The notes: generated from the letters alone by a model not told the origin. A stretch of DNA of 37,706 bases from Clostridia bacterium (GCA_017404065.1 JAFRDB010000042.1:1-37706), one strand, 5' to 3'; positions 17,782-23,819 are shown, counted from the stretch's first letter. Numbers and translations are program-made.

Positions 17782-17980
17782 CGTCACATGCATTATATTC
17801 ATTTTTACCAAATAAATAATATACACCGGTAGAGCTTGAATCATCCCGTTCCGAAAATTTATTCAGTTCACTTCTGGAGATTTTATATACTCGCCCATTC
17901 CAGTTGGAGAGTTCACACATAATCATTCCATTTGGATTTCCATCAAAAATAAGAGTTGTTATAACTTCGCTAAAACTCAT
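17782..17980 (-). pseudogene. Truncated GIY-YIG nuclease family gene (N-terminal part)
   Basis: The preserved 66 or so residues (MSFSEVITTLIFDGNPNGMI, then CELSNWNGRVYKISRSEL, STGVYYLFGKNE) match the N-terminus of clostridial GIY-YIG nuclease-family proteins up to the first strand of the catalytic domain (the GVYYLFG segment is the GIY part). The frame then runs into the MITE-like element and ends; the YIG half and catalytic Arg/Glu region are not found beyond it. It is therefore a remnant. The start is taken at the internal ATG 17980. Confidence 0.65.
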
Positions 17981-18013
17981 ACTTAAAGTCACTCCACATT
18001 TTAAATATTATAA

Positions 18014-18253
18014 TTATACAGCAACCGACATTTCAAAAAGCTCATGCGGCGCAATATCCTGCCCATCACTCCATTCAACAGTATCTCCGCAAGGGTGTAC
18101 AGTTTTAAAAACATCAGGATCTTTGAGTTTACCAAACCAGTTGCCTGAAATATACGGCGAGACATCAAATGATTTTATTTCGCCGGTTTCGTAGGTCACT
18201 ATTATAGTGTAGTCCTGTTTGGGCTTAACATCAATTACTTTGGGATATTTCAT
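18014..18253 (-). CDS. DUF2442 domain protein
   Basis: A 79-residue protein with the DUF2442 pattern: PKVIDVKPKQDYTIIVTY, then GEIKSFDVSPYI, LKDPDVFKTV, and a C-terminal VEWSDGQDIAPHELFE. This family is regularly paired with DUF4160 and the pair has been proposed as a toxin-antitoxin-like module. Here it lies 10 bp downstream of a DUF4160 gene on the same strand. Function is unproven. Confidence 0.8.
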   Translation of the reverse strand: MKYPKVIDVKPKQDYTIIVTYETGEIKSFDVSPYISGNWFGKLKDPDVFKTVHPCGDTVEWSDGQDIAPHELFEMSVAV

Positions 18254-18263
18254 GAAACCCTCC

Positions 18264-18530
18264 TTATCTCAAAGGATCGATCTTGAAATAGCCATCACCA
18301 TCGGATAATAGTTTCCAATTAGCTTCAAGATCTTCTCTGTGTATCTGTATCCATGCGGTAAGAAGATTCAGTTTGGATTTCGGAAGACTTCCTTCGATGA
18401 TATTCCCATCCAAATCCATAACAACATTATCATCCTGATACTCTGCATGAATATGAGGCATATTATGTTTTCCGCCTTTTTCATTATACATTTTTACAAT
18501 AATTCCAAAGAAAATACTTAGTGTAGGCAT
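18264..18530 (-). CDS. DUF4160 domain protein
   Basis: An 88-residue protein with the DUF4160 hallmarks: MPTLSIFFGIIVKMY start, HNMPHIHAEY, VMDLDGNIIEGSLPKSK, and the HREDLEANWKLL tail. The start at ATG 18530 is chosen over one 18 bp upstream because GGGAG precedes it at normal spacing. A promoter reads TTGACT, 17 bp, TATAAT on the minus strand (18561-18589). It forms a two-gene operon with the DUF2442 gene. Confidence 0.8.
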   Translation of the reverse strand: MPTLSIFFGIIVKMYNEKGGKHNMPHIHAEYQDDNVVMDLDGNIIEGSLPKSKLNLLTAWIQIHREDLEANWKLLSDGDGYFKIDPLR

Positions 18531-18560
18531 GACTAAATCTCCCTTCATTTTTCTATTCTA

Positions 18561-18589
18561 ATTATACATATATTTAGTTTAAAAGTCAA
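18561..18589 (-). promoter_or_regulatory. Promoter of the DUF4160-DUF2442 pair
   Basis: On the minus strand TTGACT and TATAAT are separated by exactly 17 bp, about 30 bp before the DUF4160 start. Confidence 0.65.
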
Positions 18590-18606
18590 TATTATTTTTT
18601 AATATC

Positions 18607-18778
18607 AAACGTGAATGGGAGATACGCCCTACTGAAAACTGCGATTTTTCAAAAGTATAAAAAATCACGTCCCTATGCCGTTTGTGGCACATCGGGACGT
18701 GAAATTGCATGGTGGAGCTGAGGCGTACTTGCCGGGTTTCACGTCCGCTTTTTATCATTCGACGGTCAGCCCACCGGA
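18607..18778 (-). repeat. ssrA 3'-end/terminator repeat, copy A (inverted)
   Basis: Read on the minus strand, this copy contains TCAGCTCCACCATG, identical to tmRNA positions 20404-20417 (acceptor 3' strand, CCA and two flanking bases). A few bases later comes the terminator stem TCACGTCCC / GGGACGTGA with a T-run, then about 60 bp matching the flank after the real ssrA terminator down to CTCCCATTCACGTTT. Upstream of the CCA it differs from tmRNA and carries GGACGTGAAA, which could pair with TTTCACGTCC of the terminator stem. Related copies are at 22866-23000 and 24209-24488. Confidence 0.75.
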
Positions 18779-18825
18779 TTATGATTATAATACCTTACAT
18801 TTATTTTTCATTTTAATGAAATCTG

Positions 18826-18854
18826 TTGATTTATGTTATAATTTGTGCTATAAT
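18826..18854 (+). promoter_or_regulatory. Promoter of toxin mRNA, type I module 1
   Basis: TTGATT and TATAAT are 17 bp apart. The same sequence, slightly diverged, stands before toxin copy 3 on the other strand. The predicted ~120-nt leader begins near 18861 and contains GAAAGGCAGAG, which also occurs near the 5' end of the antisense RNA. Confidence 0.7.
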
Positions 18855-18981
18855 TCTTCCGTTCTGAAAAGAGCCACTGAAAGGCAGAGATAAACACAAT
18901 AGATTACAGGACGGTTAGCCACTATTGTATAGTTAATATCTATACACCCTTCTATCAAATCAGAGGAAGGTGGTGGTGCAA

Positions 18982-19065
18982 ATGAAGAAATTCATTTGTA
19001 AGGTGTTAGCAATAACACTTTACATAGTAATTATCTTGGTTGCATTTGCGACTAAAGCAAAATAA
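18982..19065 (+). CDS. Small hydrophobic peptide, putative type I toxin, copy 1
   Basis: A 27-residue peptide beginning MKKFICKVLAI and ending ILVAFATKAK: a basic N-terminus, one membrane-spanning hydrophobic segment and a Lys-rich tail, the build of type I toxins such as Fst, TxpA or Ldr, though I do not recognise it as a member. AGGAAGGTGG precedes the ATG. The stop codon lies inside the stem of a bidirectional terminator. A convergent antisense RNA (19059-19154) overlaps its 3' end. Copy 3 (23909-23992) encodes a peptide with 18 of 27 residues identical on very different nucleotides, which argues that the frame is selected. Confidence 0.72.
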   Translation: MKKFICKVLAITLYIVIILVAFATKAK

Positions 19066-19100
19066 CCGCCCCTCATCTTCCAAATGCAGGCGGTTATTTT
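19059..19100. terminator. Bidirectional terminator shared by toxin mRNA and antisense RNA, module 1
   Basis: A 12-bp stem AAAATAACCGCC / GGCGGTTATTTT gives a T-run on both strands. Both transcripts must end here, so they overlap over this hairpin, the typical place for toxin/antitoxin RNA pairing to begin. Confidence 0.75.
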
Positions 19101-19154
19101 AAACTATAAAACATTTGGCTGACCGTACATCTGTTGTGCGCTCTGCCTTTCTTT
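19059..19154 (-). ncRNA. Predicted antisense antitoxin RNA, module 1
   Basis: A perfect promoter on the minus strand (TTGACA, 17 bp, TATAAT; 19161-19189) predicts a start near 19154 and the shared terminator ends it near 19059, a ~96-nt RNA with no reading frame. It begins AAGAAAGGCAGAGCGC and overlaps the 3' end of the toxin message. The same promoter and 5' region recur unchanged at 21725 and 23785, more conserved than the toxin itself. Confidence 0.7.
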
Positions 19155-19160
19155 GTTTAT

Positions 19161-19189
19161 ATTATAACATTAGTATCATGCGCTGTCAA
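19161..19189 (-). promoter_or_regulatory. Consensus promoter of antisense RNA, module 1
   Basis: TTGACA-17 bp-TATAAT, a full consensus match, stronger than the toxin promoter, as expected for an unstable antitoxin RNA. Confidence 0.78.
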
Positions 19190-19291
19190 GTGGAAATTTT
19201 TAATTTACGGATAGTTTACAAATTCATTAAACTTGTAAAGCCTTTTTTTAACATCAAATCCCAGTCACGCCACCGGATTTTACTTGATTAA

Positions 19292-19522
19292 TCAAAAGTC
19301 ATGACAACCACCTGCATTAAGGTTATATTTCTCAAAGACACAAACAATCTTTTCTACAATCTCAAAATCATCAAGATCACTTGCTAAGATGTTTTGTATT
19401 TCAGATAATGCCTTGATAGCTGTAGTATCTGCTATTTCATCAGCATTGATTTCAATGTCAGCAAGTCTGCTGTCAATAATGTCATGTATGCAGTCCTTTA
19501 ATAGTTCAAGCTTAATGTTCAT
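19292..19522 (-). CDS. Conserved 76-aa acidic protein, copy 2 (unknown function)
   Basis: Nearly identical to copies 1 and 3 (four substitutions from copy 3). The start at 19522 is set by AGGAGG 6 bp upstream; a longer frame starting at 19543 would place that site inside the gene. Its promoter is a full consensus, TTGACA-17-TATAAT (minus strand, 19552-19578). The -35 overlaps a 27-bp palindrome. The divergent partner here is a Cro/C1-type HTH protein rather than an RHH. It lies downstream of type I module 1, in the left arm of a ~1-kb inverted duplication. Confidence 0.82.
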   Translation of the reverse strand: MNIKLELLKDCIHDIIDSRLADIEINADEIADTTAIKALSEIQNILASDLDDFEIVEKIVCVFEKYNLNAGGCHDF

Positions 19523-19575
19523 AGAAACCTCCTGTAGAATCACATTTAAATTATACCCTATATATCGGTAATTGT

Positions 19576-19602
19576 CAATAATAAAAGTATATTTTATTAT
19601 TG
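19576..19602. promoter_or_regulatory. 27-bp perfect palindrome: operator of copy 2 / HTH pair
   Basis: CAATAATAAAA-N5-TTTTATTATTG has perfect 11-bp arms and overlaps the -35 (TTGACA) of the 76-aa gene, 16 bp before the HTH start. Flanking ACCCTATA (19555-19562) and TATAGGGT (19603-19610) form a second, wider inverted pair. The sequence is unrelated to the operators of copies 1 and 3. Confidence 0.72.
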
Positions 19603-19617
19603 TATAGGGTGTTATTT

Positions 19618-19821
19618 ATGATTTCATATGAACCGTTCTATAAAACATTAGAACAAAAAGGTGTAACGACCTATAAGCTAATAACAAAATACAACATAAG
19701 CCGTGGACTGCTTGATAGATTAAAGCATAACAGACCTATAACAACAGTCACATTAAATGACCTGTGTAGAATTCTTGACTGCAATGTTGAGGATATTATG
19801 GTTTATGTTAAAGAAGAATAA
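19618..19821 (+). CDS. Small Cro/C1-type HTH regulator
   Basis: A 67-residue protein, MISYEPFYKTLEQKGVTTYK at its start, consisting of one XRE-type helix-turn-helix of the short clostridial kind (TYKLITKYNISRGLLDRLK recognition region, then LNDLCRILDCNVEDIM). The start at 19618 is preferred over an upstream in-frame start because AGGGTG lies before it. It is divergent from 76-aa copy 2 across a palindromic operator and is followed by the second 162-bp repeat. Confidence 0.82.
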   Translation: MISYEPFYKTLEQKGVTTYKLITKYNISRGLLDRLKHNRPITTVTLNDLCRILDCNVEDIMVYVKEE

Positions 19822-19832
19822 AGTATAATTCT

Positions 19833-19994
19833 ATCTGTATGTTAAAACAGCCCAGATACATTGGACACGCCGGACACGATCAGATAATATATAGGTGCAA
19901 ACGTCATCATAAGGATTGATAATTTGTCCGGCGGATAACAAATAGCGTCCGACTGTCCGGTTAACAGAAAGTTTACAAAAACATAGTATAAAAT
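19833..19994. repeat. 162-bp repeat, copy 2
   Basis: Same length and orientation as 17425-17586, again directly after the regulator gene. Its right end runs into the ssrA promoter. Confidence 0.85.
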
Positions 19995-20009
19995 ACTTGC
20001 AAATAACAT
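19842..20009 (-). CDS. Possible small membrane protein within the 162-bp repeat, copy 2
   Basis: A 55-residue minus-strand frame, MLFASILYYVFVNFLLTG at its start and VSNVSGLF at its end, homologous to copy 1 from about residue 7. Two hydrophobic segments flank CYPPDKLS. Its start overlaps the -35/-10 of the ssrA promoter on the other strand, and no ribosome site is evident, so expression is doubtful. It could be a passenger frame of the repeat. Confidence 0.3.
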   Translation of the reverse strand: MLFASILYYVFVNFLLTGQSDAICYPPDKLSILMMTFAPIYYLIVSGVSNVSGLF

Positions 20010-20025
20010 AAACTTATGTTATACT
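19997..20025 (+). promoter_or_regulatory. Promoter of ssrA
   Basis: TTGCAA-17 bp-TATACT; transcription would start near 20032, a few bases before the mature tmRNA 5' end at 20039. Confidence 0.7.
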
Positions 20026-20038
20026 TTAGATACTCCAT

Positions 20039-20415
20039 GGGGCTGCAATGGCTTCGACGGGGACGAGGAAGCTCGATAAGCGGGTAGCGGATAGTTCAGC
20101 CGCTTTAACAAGGACTAAGTTTAAATATAAACGCAAACGATAGAGAATTTGCTTTAGCTGCCTAATTGCAGCTTTTGTCTCCCCCGGTGAGTACCACGGC
20201 ATCGGCATGAGGCATCATTTTAAGTGGTGAACGTGAACAGGTAAGCAGAACGGAAGTTCTGCACGACTCGTAGCCTGTCATGACTAACGAGCCTACCTAT
20301 ACATTTGCTCTGGTTATGAGGTGTTTGTATAGGGAATTTAATTCGTAACCTGCACCCGGAGAAAGTTGGGTGGATTTGTTTTCGGACACGAGTTCGATTC
20401 TCGTCAGCTCCACCA
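20039..20415 (+). ncRNA. ssrA: Transfer-messenger RNA (tmRNA)
   Basis: The ~377-nt RNA rescues stalled ribosomes by adding a degradation tag. The tRNA-like 5' end GGGGCTGCAATGGCTTCGAC pairs with the 3' acceptor strand CAGCTCC, followed by the discriminator A and an encoded CCA at 20413-20415. The T-arm GAGTTCGATTCTC is typical. The tag frame runs from GCA 20133 to TAA 20163-20165 and encodes ANDREFALAA, giving (A)ANDREFALAA on proteins. Note the Arg at tag position 4 and the standard LAA end recognised by ClpXP. The 3' end is a known integration target for mobile elements, which matters for the repeats around it. Confidence 0.97.
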
Positions 20416-20540
20416 TGTACCCGAAAGGCGTACCCGCAAGAAGGCGGGCGAACGCTTGCGTTCGGGGGCGCTTACGCCCCTACTGAAATGTCGGGACGCG
20501 CGTAGCGTGGGTTTTACGCAGTAAAACTACTGAAAAGAGG
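20416..20540 (+). other. GC-rich hairpin insert between tmRNA and its terminator
   Basis: About 125 bp separate the tmRNA CCA from its terminator. They contain hairpins CGAACG-N4-CGTTCG and GGGGCG-N4-CGCCCC and a CTACTGAAA segment repeated twice. In the three related repeats elsewhere, the CCA-like end and terminator stem are only a few bases apart, so this looks like a later insertion or an expanded stretch. Confidence 0.55.
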
Positions 20541-20542
20541 TT

Positions 20543-20586
20543 TCACGTCCCGATGTGCCACAAACGGCACAGGGACGTGATTTTTT
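20543..20586 (+). terminator. Terminator of ssrA
   Basis: The stem TCACGTCCC / GGGACGTGA extended by GTGCC / GGCAC is followed by TTTTTT. It is the parent of the terminator hairpins in repeats A, C and D. The bases up to about 20640 (ending CTCCCATTCACGTTTT) are also shared with repeat A; 20640-20770 shows no gene. Confidence 0.8.
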
Positions 20587-20771
20587 ATACTTTTAAAGAA
20601 TTATGGCTTCCAGTAGGGCATATCTCCCATTCACGTTTTAAAACATATTAATCTATGTCATTAACAAGATAATCAAAAAAGTGTAAAGATTTTCTTTAAT
20701 CTATTACGTTTTATTAAGAAAATATAAATTAGAAGGAGGTAACCTCTATATATGAAGTTACCTCTGCTGCT

Positions 20772-21431
20772 CTATTTGACTGTAATTTCTCCAATTCCTA
20801 CTTCATAATTTTGTCCATTAACATTTGTTCGTATTTTTAATTGCAATCCATAGTTCAATGGTACATAAACTGTTTGAGGCATCTCTCCAGCTTTTATATC
20901 TACTTCTTTTATTTCTTTTCCATCAACATAAAATGTAACCGTTTTGTCCCTGTCTCCCCATCCATCGACATGACCAATTACACAATTTAATTCTGAGTAT
21001 TTACCATTAAGATTAAAAAAGGCGACATCATCCTCAAACCACCAAGCAGAAAAACCGTGAGTGTATTTTTTCCCAGCCATATAAAAACCATCTTCGCTTA
21101 TAGCGCCTGTTTCATAAGGTGGACAAACATCCATAAGATATGTAACATTATTGGGATTTGAACCTATATACACCGACTTTGTATTCCTGTCCCAGTCTAC
21201 ATTTTGTCCTAATGCTTCTGCTACTGCTCTTACAGGCAGATAAGTCGAACCATTGTAGATAAACGGCTCATTTGATGAAGTGTCAACCTTGGAACCATTA
21301 ACATAGAGCTTTATATTATCATATGAAGCATCTATCCATTGATTTCCCGATCTTGCAAATACAAGTCCGCCGGTAAGCATTGAACCAGCCAATAAGCCTA
21401 CCAATAAACCTTTGATCTTGTCATTAAACAT
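20772..21431 (-). CDS. Secreted stalk-domain protein with NPCBM-like C-terminal domain
   Basis: A 219-residue exported protein. Residues 1-27 form a signal peptide (LLVGLLAGSMLTGGLVFARS). Residues 35-95 match the copper amine oxidase N-terminal-like stalk domain (KLYVNGSKVDT, then GSTYLPVRAVAEALGQNVDWD), a common surface module in clostridia that needs no copper. From about 95 the pattern GFYMAGKKYTHGF, then NLNGKYSELNCVIGHVDG and DKTVTFYVDGKEI, fits an NPCBM-type carbohydrate-binding fold. AAGGAGG precedes ATG 21431. It is probably a cell-surface glycan-binding protein. It is transcribed from a promoter 220 bp upstream through a structured leader. Confidence 0.8.
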   Translation of the reverse strand: MFNDKIKGLLVGLLAGSMLTGGLVFARSGNQWIDASYDNIKLYVNGSKVDTSSNEPFIYNGSTYLPVRAVAEALGQNVDWDRNTKSVYIGSNPNNVTYLMDVCPPYETGAISEDGFYMAGKKYTHGFSAWWFEDDVAFFNLNGKYSELNCVIGHVDGWGDRDKTVTFYVDGKEIKEVDIKAGEMPQTVYVPLNYGLQLKIRTNVNGQNYEVGIGEITVK

Positions 21432-21624
21432 AATGCATTCCTCCTTGAAAATTTGAATTAAAAAAGTGTGTCACCGAAGCAACACACTAAAAAATGCATT
21501 ACCTCGATTTGTTACCACACAAATTTCTTCTCACAACACAAGTATGCGAAAATAGAGTATGCATTTTTTTACATAAGCAAAAAACACATGCCAGTGTTTA
21601 TGAGAAATATTAAATTTGTGTGGT
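21432..21624 (-). promoter_or_regulatory. 193-nt structured leader with terminator before the stalk-protein gene
   Basis: The minus-strand promoter TTGACA-17-TATTAT (21631-21659) would start RNA near 21624. The first 13 nt (ACCACACAAATTT) are perfectly complementary to AAATTTGTGTGGT about 100 nt further on (plus-strand positions 21514-21526). A 7-bp hairpin AGTGTGT / ACACACT with a T-run (21465-21488) then stands just before the ribosome site, as a transcription attenuator would. The strands GTGTGGT, AGTGTGT and ACACACT can pair in alternative ways. No known riboswitch class was recognised. Confidence 0.55.
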
Positions 21625-21724
21625 GAGATTATAATAACACATTTGCTGAAAGATGTCAATGATTTTATAAAAAATGACATGAGGAATGAATTTTTAAACT
21701 ATTCGTTAATTTAAGATTTTCCAC

Positions 21725-21753
21725 TTGACAGCGCATGATACTAATGTTATAAT
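21725..21753 (+). promoter_or_regulatory. Consensus promoter of antisense RNA, module 2
   Basis: TTGACA-17-TATAAT, identical to modules 1 and 3 across the spacer. Confidence 0.75.
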
Positions 21754-21759
21754 ATAAAC

Positions 21760-21857
21760 AAAGAAAGGCAGAGCGCACAACAGATGTACGGTCAGCCAAA
21801 TGTTTTACAGTTTAGAATAACCGCCTACATTTTGGCCGATGAGGGGCGGTTATTTTG
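21760..21857 (+). ncRNA. Predicted antisense antitoxin RNA, module 2 (orphan)
   Basis: Nearly identical to the module 1 RNA: same promoter, same 5' GAAAGGCAGAG and ACGGTCAGCC boxes, same terminator stem AATAACCGCC / GGCGGTTATT. The facing toxin gene has lost its promoter and leader, so this RNA may act on the other copies or be a leftover. Confidence 0.6.
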
Positions 21858-21951
21858 CTTTAGTCGCAAATGCAACCAAGATAATTACTATGTAAAGCGT
21901 TATCGCTAACACCCTACAAATAAACTTTTTTACATTTTTACATATACACAT
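21850..21951 (-). pseudogene. Toxin peptide gene remnant, module 2
   Basis: The minus-strand frame still encodes the full hydrophobic segment and tail (VLAITLYIVIILVAFATKAK, as in copy 1), but the ATG of copy 1 has become GTA. A substitute ATG is six codons upstream (starting MCICKN), without a visible ribosome site, and the sequence further upstream bears no resemblance to the promoter and leader of copies 1 and 3. Probably silent. Confidence 0.6.
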
Positions 21952-22049
21952 GACAGTTGAATGAACAGATTATATAAACCGTAATAATCTAATAAAGTAA
22001 CAGCGCCAATATTGAAAACAGGTGCAGTGATATTACTTTTACGAGGATT

Positions 22050-22697
22050 CTATTTTAATTTCAATGCTACATGTTCGGAATGCCTATTCCAAATAACGTC
22101 AAAATAATTTATAACAGAATCGCAGCCGTCTCCTACATATTCTAACATAACAGCATCAATGGAACGTTTAGGTGGCATTGATATTGTAAGAAATGCCGAT
22201 TTTTTTCCATCTTTATCACAGCATATAATTACAGGGTTGCGAATTTCGGTATTATATGTTCTTAATTCAATGCTGCCTGTTGTATCGACACCTGCATCAG
22301 TTTTTATACTTTCCAATAAATTCGTAAACGGGTCAAACAAATCTGCAATATCATTATCAACATGTCTTTCAATTTGGCATAGCTCTTTTAACAATAAGGA
22401 ATCCTTATTGCATGCCAAAAATTGCAATGAACACCCCTCTCTAACTTTATTTACTAATAATTCTTTGTGATCAAAGGTAAAATAATATGGCATAAAAGCA
22501 AGTACTTTAATTATACTAGCTTTTTTAATTGATTTTTCTAAATTTTTAACATTCATTCCTCGTTTATGTATATTTTTTATACCAATTGATTTAGAACGAA
22601 TAGTTGTATGTAATTTCGTAATTAAGAAACTGGATAAAACAATAGTACATATAATCTGCAGCAAAAACTCTTTTAATAATTCAAGTATTATATTCAT
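22050..22697 (-). CDS. Membrane-anchored protein of unknown function
   Basis: A 215-residue protein with one N-terminal membrane segment (about residues 8-28, LLQIICTIVLSSFLITKL) followed by a soluble domain. The stretch SIIKVLAFMPYYFTFDHKEL then KVREGCSLQFLACNKDSLLL resembles the first half of a phospholipase D-like fold (a strand, then a region predicting a position-specific loop), but no HKD motif is present. The C-terminal part has AVMLEYVGDGCDSVINYFD. I cannot assign a family. The promoter TTGATT-17-TATAAT (minus strand, 22730-22758) and GAGGT before the ATG support expression. It lies in a cassette between two ssrA-end repeats. Confidence 0.6.
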   Translation of the reverse strand: MNIILELLKEFLLQIICTIVLSSFLITKLHTTIRSKSIGIKNIHKRGMNVKNLEKSIKKASIIKVLAFMPYYFTFDHKELLVNKVREGCSLQFLACNKDSLLLKELCQIERHVDNDIADLFDPFTNLLESIKTDAGVDTTGSIELRTYNTEIRNPVIICCDKDGKKSAFLTISMPPKRSIDAVMLEYVGDGCDSVINYFDVIWNRHSEHVALKLK

Positions 22698-22811
22698 ATT
22701 TGACCTCTATTATCATCTTTAATATGAATATTATAACATAAGTTTCAAAGAAAATCAATACATGTCTAAGATTTTTGTAATAACAACTGGGATTTGATGA
22801 TTAAAAAAGGC

Positions 22812-22840
22812 TTTACAAAGATAATTATTTGTGTTATAAT
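22812..22840 (+). promoter_or_regulatory. Promoter of repeat D transcript
   Basis: TTTACA-17 bp-TATAAT, about 7 bp before the predicted RNA start at 22847. Confidence 0.5.
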
Positions 22841-22846
22841 GCTATT

Positions 22847-22995
22847 ATAATAGAAATGCGAGGGTACTCCGGTCAGCCCACCGGGATTTAGCATAAATAT
22901 TAAAAGCGGACGTGAAACCCGGCAAGTACGCCTCAGCTCCATCAGGCGATTTCACGTCACTAATGCCCAGAAATGGCTTAGTGGCGTGATTTTTT
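22847..22995 (+). ncRNA. Predicted ~150-nt structured RNA in ssrA-end repeat D
   Basis: The promoter at 22812 and the terminator stem TCACGTCACTAA / TTAGTGGCGTGA plus T-run (22952-22995) bracket an RNA without a gene. GGACGTGAAA (22908-22917) is complementary to TTTCACGTC at the left side of the terminator stem (22950-22958), so an alternative fold would break the terminator. The terminator stem sequence differs from copies A and C but pairing is kept. The CCA-like part reads TCAGCTCCATCAGG, a weaker match to ssrA than copies A and C. A small RNA, a cis-regulatory element or an att scar are all possible. Confidence 0.45.
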
Positions 22996-23073
22996 GCGTT
23001 TTGGAAAAGTTGATTTTCCAAATAGCGAATCGTGCCGATTTCACGTCCGGAAGCAGTATTTGTAGTAATTCAT

Positions 23074-23316
23074 TTATTTTATTTCTTGTTCCAATTCGTT
23101 GAAAACAGCATCATCAAAAAATTCTGACAATGTTATTTCTAACCCATCACATATTTTCTTAACCGTTGAAACTGTTGGGTTATTGCTGCCGGTATTTAAA
23201 ATGTTATTTATTGTAGATTGTGTCATACCTGATATTGTGCTAAGTTTATTAGGAGTTATTCCGCGTTCATCGCAAAGAATTAATATTCTCTGTGCAATAG
23301 CTTCGCATATTATCAT
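23074..23316 (-). CDS. Cro/C1-type HTH regulator
   Basis: An 80-residue XRE-family protein: MIICEAIAQRILILCDERGI at the start, the helix-turn-helix PNKLSTISGMTQSTINNIL, then VSTVKKICDGLEITLSEFF. GAGGAAAG precedes ATG 23316, which decides against the longer frame from 23361. It is longer than and different from the HTH at 19618, yet stands in the same divergent position relative to a 76-aa gene (copy 3), with a palindromic operator between them. Confidence 0.85.
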   Translation of the reverse strand: MIICEAIAQRILILCDERGITPNKLSTISGMTQSTINNILNTGSNNPTVSTVKKICDGLEITLSEFFDDAVFNELEQEIK

Positions 23317-23372
23317 TACCGTTCTTTCCTCTCTGCTGAAAAGTATAAAACAATTGTACATTAAATAACTGT

Positions 23373-23403
23373 CAAAAGTTTAACTGCGCGCAGTTGACTT
23401 TTG
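23373..23403. promoter_or_regulatory. 31-bp palindrome: operator of copy 3 / HTH pair
   Basis: Arms CAAAAGT..AACTGC and GCAGTT..ACTTTTG pair at 13 of 15 positions around a central G. The right arm contains the -35 (TTGACT at 23394-23399) of the 76-aa gene, whose -10 is TATTAT 17 bp later. Unrelated in sequence to the operators at 17151 and 19576. Confidence 0.72.
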
Positions 23404-23451
23404 GCATAGTATATGATATTATTATATTATCAATACATTCAGGAGGACACA

Positions 23452-23682
23452 ATGAATATAAAGCTTGAACTATTAAAGGAAAGCATACACGATATTATTG
23501 ACAGCAGACTTGCTGACATTGTAATCAATGCTGATGAAATAGCAGATACTACAGCTATTAAAGCATTATCTGAAATACAGAACATCTTAGCAAGTGATCT
23601 TGATGATTTTGAGATCGTAGAAAAGATCGTTTGTGTCTTTGGAAAATATAACCTTAATGCGGGTGGTTGTCATGACTTTTGA
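23452..23682 (+). CDS. Conserved 76-aa acidic protein, copy 3 (unknown function)
   Basis: Third copy, starting MNIKLELLKESIHDIIDSR, with AGGAGG 7 bp upstream of ATG 23452; a longer frame from 23413 is not supported. Followed by the TTGATTAATCAA palindrome and the same downstream sequence as copy 2. It belongs to the right arm of the inverted duplication (copy 2 plus module 1 inverted relative to copy 3 plus module 3). Glu replaced by Gly in the VFGKYN segment is its main difference. Confidence 0.82.
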   Translation: MNIKLELLKESIHDIIDSRLADIVINADEIADTTAIKALSEIQNILASDLDDFEIVEKIVCVFGKYNLNAGGCHDF

Positions 23683-23784
23683 TTAATCAAGTAAAATCCG
23701 GTGGCGTGACTTGGATTTGATGTTAAAAAAAGGCTTTACAAGTTCAATGAATTTGTAAACTATCCGTAAATTAAAAATTTCCAC

Positions 23785-23813
23785 TTGACAGCGCATGATA
23801 CTAATGTTATAAT
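23785..23813 (+). promoter_or_regulatory. Consensus promoter of antisense RNA, module 3
   Basis: TTGACA-17-TATAAT, unchanged relative to modules 1 and 2. Confidence 0.77.
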
Positions 23814-23819
23814 ATAAAC

